From an uncultured Parabacteroides sp. (GTDB taxonomy: Bacteria; Bacteroidota; Bacteroidia; Bacteroidales; Tannerellaceae), in the NCBI GenBank assembly GCA_949295065.1, contig CASFJQ010000004.1, forward strand, positions 1 through 64,000: a stretch of 64,000 bases of DNA, in the 5' to 3' direction. A program made the translations under genes and the position numbers. Positions within the stretch are counted from its first letter, which is position 1. Each line of letters begins with the position of its first letter. The notes below the pieces were generated by a model that saw only the letters and a list, made by a program, of their open reading frames with translations, made no database searches and was not told the DNA's origin. Below, in pieces: positions 1-8,600 of the stretch.

Positions 1-82
1 TGCAAAAATCAAGTCCGTTTCATTTCAAAAAACCGTGTAATTGACTATATTTCAATAATTTCAAAGAACTATTTATCCTCTT

Positions 83-901
83 TTACGGGACAGTAGTGTA
101 TGGACGTTTTAAACTTGCCATTCTGTTTATATTTATCAAAATGGCAACAACTGCTATTACTGCTGCTATTCTTATCTCCCAACTGTAAAACCAATCGAAG
201 TATTCTCCATATATACAAATGAAGACTACAGAAAACAGCATTATCGTCCATATAACGGCACTAGTCCAGTCGATACCATAAAGAGGCATCAGTTTGCATT
301 TACGAATATGCCTTGTCAGCAAATAGAGGGTTATCCATGCTACTAATAACAAACATATAACAAAATAATGCATATATTGCCAATTGGCTAAATCAGTAAG
401 ATGCATTGCCACGATACCAGAAACTTGAATGCTTTCCAAAACGACAATATAAATCACCGGATAAAAGACTGAAAAGTTTCCTGAAGGTGTTACTGTCAGT
501 CGGATATTTGAGAAACATTCAAAGGTTCCCCACATCCTGAAGAATCCAGATATGAAGCAGGTTATTATCAAAATGAGCTGGTTATGTACATTTATAGCAA
601 TAATATTACATATAATTAGGATAGGACATACAGTCATAAGAATTGACCTTGTGGTAAATCTGAATTTTAGTCGTATAAGGATTGGAAATATGATGGTCAT
701 TCCTATGAACGAAGCATATCCTGCCATCATAACGTCCTCTTGTATCCAACCCAAAGCACTTGACATCTGATATGCTGTGGGCAGGAATACTCCACCGTTG
801 AATTGGAATATCATTGCACAAATCAATGATATAACAATACATACAGGTGTAGGAACTTTTTCTTTGAAATATATAACTCTGGGTAAATGTGAGAAATCCA
901 T
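83..901 (-). pseudogene. EmrB-like MFS drug efflux permease, C-terminal half missing
   Basis: 272 codons encode a very hydrophobic protein with about eight likely membrane segments, starting PRVIYFKEKVPTP and containing FLPTAYQMSSALGW near residue 40. It resembles the N-terminal half of DHA2/EmrB-type permeases, which normally have about 500-540 residues and 14 segments. The frame stops at TAA (83-85) right after the loop KRPYTTVP, and all three minus-strand frames of bases 1-82 contain stops, so no continuation is visible. The start lies 2 bases after the stop of the HlyD gene, as in an emrAB operon. I infer a 3'-truncated, probably non-functional pump subunit. A natural half-size transporter is less likely. 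Confidence 0.72.
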
Positions 902-903
902 AT

Positions 904-1941
904 TTAATCGAAATCAACAATACATTCCACATTCATACCGGCACGAAGGCGGTTCAGATTTTCAACTTTATTGTTTTCAGTAAATTCAATTCTGACCGGA
1001 ATTCTTTGTTCAACCTTTACGAAGTTTCCGGCAGAGTTGTCTTGTGGAATGATAGAATAGAAAGAACCAGTTGCATCAGAAATTGATGAAATCCTGCCTT
1101 CGAATGTTACGCCTGGAATAGCATCAACTTTTACTTCAACCAGTTGGCCGACTCCCATATTGGTTGTTTGAGTTTCCTTGTAATTGGCAATAATCCATTT
1201 TTCAGTACCGTCAACCAATGTGACCAGAGTTTGTCCTGGCTGAACCAATTCTCCTTCGTGAATGTTTTTTCGTCCTGTCACACCGTCAGTAGTTGCAAGT
1301 ATAACAGTATATGAAAGGTTTAGTTTTGCCAAATTCAAGGCAGCTTCAGCTACTTTTATTGCTGATTCATTTTGCTCAAGTCTTTGTGTCTGTTCTTCCT
1401 TAATAAGAGAAGTTGACTGACGCTGACGCAACAACTGCTCATATCTGGCTTTTGTCGCTTCATATTCTGTTTTCATACGGTCAAACTGTTGTGGAGTAAC
1501 AGCTTCTTCCTTCATTAGCTCCAAATAACGCTTGTATTCAGTTTCTGCATTTTGCATTCTTATGTATTGCTCATCGATAGCAGCTTCAGTGATCAGAATA
1601 TCATTTTGAGTTGTGTTGATAGTAGTATACATTGCTGTTTTACCGATAAGAGCGTTCTGATAGTCAGCCTCGGCTTGTGCAACTTTAAGTCTGTATTCTG
1701 TATCTTCTATAATAACCAAAGTGTCACCCTTTTTTACAGACTGATATTCTTCATAACATATTTTCTTAACAAAACCTTGAACTCGCGTATTTATAGGAGT
1801 AAGGTGTTGCTTGATTTGAGCATTGTCAGTATATTCAACACTTCCTATATGAAAAAAACGTCCGAATGCCCAGCTGCATCCTGCAACTATAACTAAAATA
1901 ATGATGAAGTTAGGGATGATTCTTCTCTTATTGCTTATCAT
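904..1941 (-). CDS. HlyD/EmrA-family periplasmic adaptor protein
   Basis: 345 residues, the normal length for EmrA-type membrane fusion proteins. One N-terminal membrane anchor (about residues 8-30) is followed by a lipoyl-like half motif (TRVQGFVKKI, around 55), a Glu/Gln/Ala-rich coiled coil (about 85-205), the second half motif (TDGVTGRKNIHEGELVQPG) and a beta-barrel part with YKETQ and GQLVEVKVDA. It would bridge the inner-membrane permease and the TolC-type channel. It is the middle gene of a tolC-emrA-emrB-like order on the minus strand, 46 bases after the outer-membrane gene and 2 bases before the permease. It looks intact although its permease partner is truncated. Confidence 0.9.
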   Translation of the reverse strand: MISNKRRIIPNFIIILVIVAGCSWAFGRFFHIGSVEYTDNAQIKQHLTPINTRVQGFVKKICYEEYQSVKKGDTLVIIEDTEYRLKVAQAEADYQNALIGKTAMYTTINTTQNDILITEAAIDEQYIRMQNAETEYKRYLELMKEEAVTPQQFDRMKTEYEATKARYEQLLRQRQSTSLIKEEQTQRLEQNESAIKVAEAALNLAKLNLSYTVILATTDGVTGRKNIHEGELVQPGQTLVTLVDGTEKWIIANYKETQTTNMGVGQLVEVKVDAIPGVTFEGRISSISDATGSFYSIIPQDNSAGNFVKVEQRIPVRIEFTENNKVENLNRLRAGMNVECIVDFD

Positions 1942-1987
1942 ATCTTTTTATTTTTAAGTTTCTGATTAAATAAAATTGTGTTTGATC

Positions 1988-3295
1988 TTATAAACTGCCA
2001 GTAATTTTCTTAAGCAGGAAATATTGGTAAAGTATACCAATCTGGTCATTTGCAAGTTTCAGCTCCATATCAAGCTGCATATTACTAGCGTCAAGCATAT
2101 CCGTAATTAGTGACAGACCGTTAAGATAACGTTGCTGGACGATTTTGTAGTTTTCGTGAGCCAACTGTACACTCTTCTTTTGTGTACGCAGACGGACATA
2201 AGCTTCATCCAGTTCGATATATGCTTCATGTAATGCATTATCTATTTCTTCCTCGATAAGTTTTCTTTTCTCCTCAGATTTCATTGTGGAGATTTTCGCC
2301 TTTTTGAGTTTTTTGTTGCTTTTGAATAAAGCATCAATATTATAAGAGACTTCAACACCAGCAAACCAATAAGTGAAATTATTATTCATTGGAGGAACTT
2401 CAATAAGGATAGGTCCACTGAATTCATTTGTTGCAAAAAGGCTAATGTTTGGACGGCGCTCTGCCTTAATCATTTGTTGTTCACTAAGGTTTAATTCAAT
2501 AGCCTTTTGGGCAAGTTTCATTTTAGGTGTATTGTCAATATCTTCTCTCCAGGTTGATTCTGTTCCTTTATCAATGGAATATTTAACAAGCATAGTTGTA
2601 TCTGGCAATAATTTTATTGCTGGGTCAAGACCAATTGTTGTAGAAAGATGATGATTGATTACGTTCATCTTATTTTCTGTAGTTGTCAGACCAAGTTCCA
2701 AATTCTGTAACTGAAGTTCATATCGAGTAATGTCACTTTTTAATGCTGTTCCTTGTTTATATGCTGCTTGCATATCTTTTACAAGAAGTTTAGTCTGTTC
2801 TATGTTTTTTTGGTATACAACGACTTGATTCCTTAATTGAAATAAATCAAGATAATAGCCAAGTAATATAAAGCGTAAGTCCTGCTTTTGCTGAGAGAGT
2901 TCGAGTTCTGCTATTTGCTGGTGTAGTTTCTTGTTTCTGATATTTTCAGAAATTCTTCCTCCTGCATAAACTACTTGAGATGCTTTCAGTGCAAATGAGT
3001 TCCCAAAATGAGGCATATCGGCATGGACTCCATTTGAAAAGTCACGGTCAGTCATATATCCGTCACCAATATAGTTTAATGAAAGGTGAGCTTTTATATC
3101 CGGCAGTTTGTCGTTTTCAGCTACTTTTATGGCTTGTTCAGCCTCGTCGATAGCTATTGAATGCACTCGGATTGCCTTACTGTTTTCATCTGCCAATTTG
3201 AACATTTCTTCAATTGTAAGAATCTTGTATTGTGCAGATATTCCAATAAATGAACATAACAATGTAAAACCTAGAAACAATCTTCTTTTAATCAT
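1988..3295 (-). CDS. TolC-family outer membrane efflux protein
   Basis: 435 residues with a signal peptide (first 21 residues, ending GISA|Q) and two repeated OEP-type halves rich in long amphipathic helices, for example residues about 120-215 and 320-425. It would form the outer-membrane exit duct of a tripartite pump. It is the first gene of the operon whose next genes are the HlyD adaptor and the EmrB-like permease. The likely promoter is the TAnnTTTG box (TACTTTTG on the minus strand) at 3441-3448. The divergent AraC-type gene at 3.5-4.3 kb is the obvious candidate regulator. Length and helix pattern are normal for the family. Confidence 0.9.
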   Translation of the reverse strand: MIKRRLFLGFTLLCSFIGISAQYKILTIEEMFKLADENSKAIRVHSIAIDEAEQAIKVAENDKLPDIKAHLSLNYIGDGYMTDRDFSNGVHADMPHFGNSFALKASQVVYAGGRISENIRNKKLHQQIAELELSQQKQDLRFILLGYYLDLFQLRNQVVVYQKNIEQTKLLVKDMQAAYKQGTALKSDITRYELQLQNLELGLTTTENKMNVINHHLSTTIGLDPAIKLLPDTTMLVKYSIDKGTESTWREDIDNTPKMKLAQKAIELNLSEQQMIKAERRPNISLFATNEFSGPILIEVPPMNNNFTYWFAGVEVSYNIDALFKSNKKLKKAKISTMKSEEKRKLIEEEIDNALHEAYIELDEAYVRLRTQKKSVQLAHENYKIVQQRYLNGLSLITDMLDASNMQLDMELKLANDQIGILYQYFLLKKITGSL

Positions 3296-3440
3296 ATAAT
3301 ATGTTTTATATTTTTCAGGACTCTTTTGTCCGATATTATCCCATGAAATATAGTGTAATGCAACTTGTTGATAATGTTGGAAATATCATGTGTTGCCTTA
3401 CCTTTGCCTTAAAAACTTGCGCCTGTTATTTTTGATTTTG

Positions 3441-3448
3441 CAAAAGTA
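3441..3448 (-). promoter_or_regulatory. Putative -7 box of the efflux operon
   Basis: Minus-strand TACTTTTG fits the Bacteroidota -7 consensus TAnnTTTG. It lies about 145 bases upstream of the tolC-like start, in the divergent gap shared with the AraC-type regulator. No clear -33 TTTG is visible. Confidence 0.45.
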
Positions 3449-3520
3449 AAATATTAATTTTGGTCGGAATTTTCATAAAAAGCAACAATATTATCCTTTT
3501 ATGCCAGAATTAAGAATAAT

Positions 3521-3610
3521 ATGAATAAGGAGCAACGAGCGTATATTAATATAATTAATGATTCATCTCCTACAGAAATCTATATAAAAAGACAGGTTGG
3601 GAAGGAGTGA
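3521..3610 (+). pseudogene. Detached N-terminal segment of the AraC-type regulator (29 codons)
   Basis: An ATG ORF of 29 codons begins MNKEQRAYINIIND and ends IKRQVGKE with TGA at 3608-3610, overlapping the GTG at 3607 (GTGA). The frame of the downstream ORF reads TGWEGVNLDNHSHP across the same bases. If one more TTGG unit were present at 3596-3599, the two would join as RQVGWEGVNLDNHSHP, which looks like the normal start of this regulator family. I therefore read this as the true N-terminus split off by a 4-bp contraction. A translationally coupled leader peptide is the alternative. Confidence 0.6.
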
Positions 3611-4323
3611 ATCTTGATAATCATTCACATCCGAAGTTCCAGATTATCTATATGCTTTCAGGAACATTGAGAATTCAAATAGGAGAAAACAACTATTTTG
3701 TTCCGGAAAAGCATATTGCTTGGATTCCGGGAGGAACGGAACATAAGCTGTCTAGCAACAATAAAAGAATTTCAATAGTTATTTTCTATTGCAATTTATT
3801 GTTTGAACAAGGAGACAGAAGAAATAACTTTTGTATATATAATACTAATGCAGTTATTTCCGAAACATTGAAATACCTTTCATCTGGAAATTCTAAAATC
3901 AGTGTTGAGGAATCAAGAGATTTGTACAATTATGCTTTAGGCTTTTTGCATTATTTGCCGATGATGAACAAGAATCTTGAGTTTATGTTCCAGGCAAAAG
4001 TAATTCCTAATGATTCACGAATACGCCCGGTGCTTAAATATATAGTTGAACATTCTAATGAAGACATAACATTGGCATCTCTGGCTGAAAAATTTGGATT
4101 TTCTGTCAGAAACCTTAGTCGTTTGTTGCAAGGTTCGGGCATACGTTTCAATCGCTATTTGAATCAGCAGCGTATAATCCGTGCAATCGAGCTGTTTACT
4201 GATGGAGGTAAAACTATGCAGCAGATAGCATTTGATGTTGGTTTCAGTACGCCAAATAATTTCAATAGAGTGTTTAAACAGATAACCGGAACATCTCCTG
4301 GCGGATTCTTACGTGATAAATAA
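3607..4323 (+). CDS. AraC-family transcriptional regulator (N-terminus probably frameshifted)
   Basis: 238 residues from the only in-frame start, a GTG. Residues 1-80 look like a cupin-type sensor domain (NHSHPKFQIIYMLSG, HIAWIPGGTEHKLS). Residues about 135-238 are a typical double helix-turn-helix AraC domain (ITLASLAEKFGFSVRNLSR, then MQQIAFDVGFSTPNNFNRVFKQITGTSP). It is divergent to the tolC-emrA-emrB-like operon and is the likely regulator of that pump. The GTG start has no proper spacing to a ribosome site and lacks the residues that the upstream 29-codon ORF would supply. Whether it makes a working protein is uncertain. Confidence 0.8.
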   Translation: MNLDNHSHPKFQIIYMLSGTLRIQIGENNYFVPEKHIAWIPGGTEHKLSSNNKRISIVIFYCNLLFEQGDRRNNFCIYNTNAVISETLKYLSSGNSKISVEESRDLYNYALGFLHYLPMMNKNLEFMFQAKVIPNDSRIRPVLKYIVEHSNEDITLASLAEKFGFSVRNLSRLLQGSGIRFNRYLNQQRIIRAIELFTDGGKTMQQIAFDVGFSTPNNFNRVFKQITGTSPGGFLRDK

Positions 4324-4355
4324 CATTTGAAGTTATAATCACTTTATCTTTTTTG

Positions 4356-4363
4356 TACTTTTG
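4356..4363 (+). promoter_or_regulatory. Putative -7 box of ilvA
   Basis: TACTTTTG matches TAnnTTTG and lies 20 bases before the ilvA ATG, so the leader would be very short. Confidence 0.5.
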
Positions 4364-4383
4364 CGCAGTTTAAAAATAAGAAT

Positions 4384-5580
4384 ATGCTAACATTAGACAG
4401 AATTTATCAGGCTTCTTATGCTTTGCGTACGGTAATTCGCCGTACGGATTTGATATTTGCTCCACGTATTAACCCAAAGAGCCAAATATATTTAAAACCG
4501 GAAAATCTTCAAGTTACAGGTTCGTTCAAAGTCCGTGGTGCTTGTTTTAAGATTTCTCAGTTGACAAAAGAAGAGAAGGAGAGAGGTGTTGTTGCCTGCT
4601 CTGCCGGAAATCATGCTCAAGGTGTTGCTCTTTCTGCAACAGCTCATGGCATAAAGTCACTTATTTGTTTGCCTGATAATGCTCCTATATCAAAGGTAGA
4701 AGCAACAAAAGCTTTAGGTGCTGATATTTGTCTTGTTGAAGGTGTATATGACGACGCTTATCAGAAAGCTTTGCAGTTGCGTGATGAGAAAGGTTACACA
4801 TTTATTCATCCTTTTGATGATGAAGATGTGATTGCCGGACAGGGAACAATCGGACTGGAACTTCTTGAACAGTTACCCGATGTGGATGCTGTTATAGTTC
4901 CAATCGGAGGCGGAGGACTTATCTCAGGTGTGGCATTTGCTATCAAACAGCTAAATCCTAAAATAAAGGTTTATGGAGTGCAGGCTCAAGGTGCACCAAG
5001 TATGCAACAGGCAATCAGCCATGGTAAAATCGAGCGTCTTGAATCTGTGAGGACAATTGCGGACGGAATAGCTGTCAAAGAACCTGGAGTAAACACGTTC
5101 GACTATTGCCAGCAGTTTGTTGATGATATTGTAACAGTGAGCGATGATGAAATCTCAACAGCAATATTAGCTTTGATAGAACAGCAGAAGTTGATAGCAG
5201 AAGGTGCTGGCGCTGTTTCTGTTGCTGCTGCAATGTTCAATAAGGTTCCAATTGAAGGGAAGAAAGTTGTATGCCTTGTATCAGGTGGAAATATTGATGT
5301 TACAATTCTGTCCCGTGTCATAGGACGTGGTCTTCAGAAGTCCGGACGTTCAGTCACTATGACTATCGAACTTGTTGACAAGCCCGGCCAGCTTCAGCAT
5401 GTTTCCGAAATTATTGCACGTTGTGGTGCTAATGTTGTTTCTGTTTATCACGAGCGTGTTAGCCATACAAAAGATATTAATGGCTGTTATCTGCATCTTG
5501 AAATGGAAACAAGAAATCAGCAACAGATAAATGAAATACAGCAGGCTTTGACTGTTGCGGGTTATAGGATTATAAGTTAA
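4384..5580 (+). CDS. ilvA: Threonine ammonia-lyase (threonine deaminase) with ACT domain
   Basis: 398 residues. It catalyses L-threonine to 2-oxobutanoate plus ammonia, the first step towards isoleucine. The PLP lysine is K49 in TGSFKVRGA, the asparagine loop is SAGNHAQGV, and the phosphate-binding glycine loop is GGGGLISG near residue 178. The C-terminal 75 residues form one ACT domain (TIELVDKPGQLQHVSEIIARC, shown here only as a landmark around residue 330), the compact architecture usual in Bacteroidota, so effector control is likely but its ligand is not shown. It stands alone: no ilv or leu genes adjoin it. A hairpin follows at 5619-5674. Confidence 0.93.
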   Translation: MLTLDRIYQASYALRTVIRRTDLIFAPRINPKSQIYLKPENLQVTGSFKVRGACFKISQLTKEEKERGVVACSAGNHAQGVALSATAHGIKSLICLPDNAPISKVEATKALGADICLVEGVYDDAYQKALQLRDEKGYTFIHPFDDEDVIAGQGTIGLELLEQLPDVDAVIVPIGGGGLISGVAFAIKQLNPKIKVYGVQAQGAPSMQQAISHGKIERLESVRTIADGIAVKEPGVNTFDYCQQFVDDIVTVSDDEISTAILALIEQQKLIAEGAGAVSVAAAMFNKVPIEGKKVVCLVSGGNIDVTILSRVIGRGLQKSGRSVTMTIELVDKPGQLQHVSEIIARCGANVVSVYHERVSHTKDINGCYLHLEMETRNQQQINEIQQALTVAGYRIIS

Positions 5581-5618
5581 TTCCTATTTATTCAAAGAGT
5601 ATAAAACAGTACTAAACA

Positions 5619-5674
5619 CGGCAATTATCGGGATAGAACCTGGCTTAGTTTGGGCTCGCTCTCGATAGCTGCCG
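5619..5674 (+). terminator. Hairpin after ilvA
   Basis: CGGCA (5619-5623) pairs with TGCCG (5670-5674), and inside it TATCGGGA pairs with TCTCGATA. A T-run (GTGTTTTT) follows near 5681-5687. It probably ends the ilvA transcript. Confidence 0.5.
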
Positions 5675-5754
5675 GGTATGTGTTTTTACAAATGTTGCTG
5701 TTATATTTTATTGAAATATATTTTTGTTGTATTCCATACTTACATTAATATAAA

Positions 5755-6985
5755 ATGATTATGATGAACAATCTTTTGAAGTGTATTCCGCTTCTTTTTT
5801 CTTTAATATTTGTTTCATGTACTACAGAAATACATGAAACAAATATTTTGCCGTATTCTCCGGAGCTTTCTGTCGACTCATTAAAATATAATGATATTTC
5901 AGATGATAGTAAGCGCACTATTCTTTATGTAGATAAGAATAGGATGGAGAGCAATGATACAGTTGTCAATAATCAACTCCGTAGTTTCAATACAAAAGAA
6001 CTGTTGCAACTTCGGATTTATGATGATAGAACTGTAAGGTTGACTAGTTGGGTCTGTGAAGCGATTCACGATGTTTCCATTTATTGTTCTTTGCAGAATA
6101 TTGGAATGGACGAGCCTTTTCTTATTGCTCATATCGACTCGCTTCCGGCATTAGGTCAGATTGACTATACTCCGAGTTTTGTGAATGATCAGTCAATATA
6201 TCAGACAGCAGACGGAAAGTACATTGATTTTGAACTGCCTTATCTGAAATCAGATGATGTGAAATTTACAGTTTCTTCTAATGACAGCTTATATAACAAG
6301 CTGCAGAACGAGATAAAAGTAAGCTGGAATCTTTCATTCAGTAATTATCATCTGAATAGTTCGTGGGGAACAATGGATGCTATTTATGCTCGTGAATGGG
6401 TTGTTATGATAACAAATCTGGCATATATGGTAAGTTCTCCTGAAATGAATCAATCATATTGTGCATAATTATAATGCTGTTATGGGCAGTGAATTATACG
6501 GAAATGATGGAGAGACTTTTAATGCAGATGATTATGAAGATTTGTATAACAGGTTGACTATGGACAGGACATTAATACTTGGTCGTACAACAATGGGAGG
6601 CGGACTTGGCGGTGGAACTACTTTCGGAGTTGATCACTGGATGTTCTATACTCATTATTATTCCTTGTCTTCTCAAGCTTGGGATATGATTTCACATGAA
6701 TTTGCCCATTGTATGGGATATAATCACAGCAGTAATCTTACTTATGGAAATAGTGCAGGTTTTGCAGTGAACTGTATGCCTTGGCTTCATAATTATTTAC
6801 GTAAACAGGAAAGACTGCCTTATCGCAATCCTAAGAAATTTGATTTCACAAATCCTGATTATGAGAAATATTGGGGACATTCTGTAGATTACAGTGCAAT
6901 GAAATATACTGATACAGATACAAAGATGGATATTTACTTCAGAGATAATGCTGATAAGGTTTCATCTTTACAATATAAAAAATAA
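5755..6985 (+). pseudogene. Metzincin-like lipoprotein metalloprotease, split by a frameshift
   Basis: Two overlapping ORFs (5755-6468, 237 codons; 6461-6985, 174 codons from a GTG) look like one gene of about 408 codons. The first carries a lipoprotein signal (LIFVSC, Cys near residue 22). The second carries SHEFAHCMGYNH, an HExxHxxGxxH zinc signature typical of metzincins, with the putative base Glu next to the first His. The fragments abut at 6451-6470, where an extra AT in the TCATATT stretch would restore one frame. I infer an exported zinc protease anchored as a lipoprotein, now probably inactive. Its substrate is unknown. A second broken lipoprotein gene follows. Confidence 0.7.
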
Positions 6986-7074
6986 CAGTTTTCCCGCTTG
7001 CCAATTACAGTTGATATGAGAAACATTCCATTCAACCATATATTGTGCAGGTAATATATAAACTAAACGGAATT

Positions 7075-8172
7075 ATGTTTAATAAGAATATTATCCCTAT
7101 AATGTCTCTTTTGCTTGCCGGTTCTTTATATTCATGCAACAAAGAGAAAATAGTAATAAATGATGTTCCGCAATCTACTGATACGATAACAGTTGTGGAA
7201 CGCTATGCAGAAGCATTATGGCAACCGATAGACAGGAACACTTTGCCCTCGGATGCCGCAGGATTCAATCCTTTAGGTTTCTGTATTTCCGGTGATACAT
7301 TATATATATATATCAAACTGGACTGCACGAACAATTGAAGTGTATGATGCAAAGAATATGACATATTCTCATACAATCTACGCTAACGAAAGCGGCAGAA
7401 CTCTTAACAGCCGTGATGTTTGTGTGTCCGATTCTTTGCTATTTGTTACAAGCGGAAATCCTAGCCAAGTTTCTGTTTATAATCGTTTTACTGAAGAATA
7501 TCTTTGTCGTCTTGGAGATGGCTCTACTTCCGGTTCTGTTCAGCAGGCGAACAGTGTGGCAGTTGACTCGAATTTCGTTTATGTGCGCGATCAGTCTGAA
7601 CTCTTAAAACTGTTCGACAGAAAGGAAATAAATGAAGCAATAGCTAAAAAGCAGAAGAATGTTTCTCCTAAAAATATAGCATACCAAGTTCTGTATCAAT
7701 CTCTCAGGATTATGATATGCAGGCAGTTGACGGATATTTATTGGCTGCAAATAATATGGATAAGACATTGTATGTCTATTCTTGTGAGGCGGATACTTCT
7801 TTATATGAAGTAAAGTCATTGAAATATACTGATAACACTATTCCTTACGGAATTGCCGCTTCTGAAAAGTATATCTTTATTTCAACAGAAGGAGCTTCTG
7901 CTGGTATTCATGCTTATAATAGGAAATCGTTCTTTGAATTGGATAATCTGGATGAACCGGAATATACATTAAACTACACAGAAGTTGTAGGTTTGGACAA
8001 TGCCTTGGAATTTGTTCATTTCATGGACTTTTCAAATGATAGTACATTGTTTGTGCGTCAAAATGGTAAAATACAACCTTTATTGTTAAGGGAAAGACAT
8101 TATCATATAATAACTCCGGTTCTAGTGCCTGGAAACACTGATAGCGATAAAAACAAAAATGAGCAGAATTAA
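7075..8172 (+). pseudogene. Beta-propeller-like lipoprotein, two frameshifts
   Basis: Three ORFs in different frames (to 7338, 7292-7813, 7717-8172) join into one protein of about 366 residues. The ATG at 7075 opens a lipoprotein signal (LLLAGSLYSC). Downstream, repeated blocks such as RTIEVYDAKNMTYSHTIY, QVSVYNRFTEEYLCRLGDG and TLYVYSCEADTSLYEV suggest NHL/propeller blades. The first break is in a TA dinucleotide run (7301-7312): seven TA units instead of six would give DTLYIYISNWTAR. The second is near 7680-7686, where one added base gives NIAIPSSVSISQDYD. I infer a decayed surface or periplasmic propeller protein, perhaps once paired with the protease gene before it. Confidence 0.72.
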
Positions 8173-8183
8173 CTCTGCTCATT
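8159..8183. terminator. Bidirectional terminator hairpin between convergent genes
   Basis: AATGAGCAGA (8159-8168) and TCTGCTCATT (8174-8183) form a perfect 10-bp stem with a 5-base loop. It overlaps the stop of the plus-strand propeller gene and the end of the minus-strand gene. Confidence 0.65.
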
Positions 8184-8580
8184 TATTGTATTCATTTAAT
8201 ATCTGCATTCTTTCCAAAGAGAAAGTGGAGTCGTTGGCTTGTACATATTCTATGATTTCACAAGCTTTGCGACGCAGGATTTCTGAATCCTTATCACAAT
8301 AATAACTTTGCTCAATCATTGTTTTAGCAGCAAGTTCCATACGTTCCAATCCGCATGAATCATCGTGATTAAGCTCTTCCCTTATTTCTTCAGGAGAGTG
8401 AGAGAGAATGAAATCTATATTAGTCTTTAGAGTTCGGTAAATTGTATCAATCAGCTCTTTAGCTTTCTGTGTGTCTTGCGGCTTTGCTCCGTCATTTCCG
8501 TCGTTACGGTCGTAAACCAGTTGCACAATCATTTTGCTGATTTCCTCAATCTGAACCATTATGAAGTCTCTTTTCAGCAT
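8179..8580 (-). CDS. Small helical protein of unknown function (DUF6483-like)
   Basis: 133 residues, acidic, predicted mostly alpha-helical, without signal peptide or membrane segment, hence cytoplasmic. The N-terminus (MLKRDFIMVQIEEISKMIVQ) resembles small proteins of Firmicutes and Bacteroidota grouped as DUF6483, but I cannot confirm membership. It lies 20 bases downstream of the cyclophilin gene on the same strand and may be cotranscribed with it. The 3' end abuts the hairpin at 8159-8183. No catalytic motif is visible and I assign no function. Confidence 0.65.
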   Translation of the reverse strand: MLKRDFIMVQIEEISKMIVQLVYDRNDGNDGAKPQDTQKAKELIDTIYRTLKTNIDFILSHSPEEIREELNHDDSCGLERMELAAKTMIEQSYYCDKDSEILRRKACEIIEYVQANDSTFSLERMQILNEYNK

Positions 8581-8600
8581 GATTTTTTATCTTTTCTCGA

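Noticed and set aside
3521..3610. Independent leader peptide for the AraC-type gene
   Set aside because: Possible because of the GTGA overlap, but its sequence continues the family-like N-terminus if one TTGG is added, so a frameshift explains it better.
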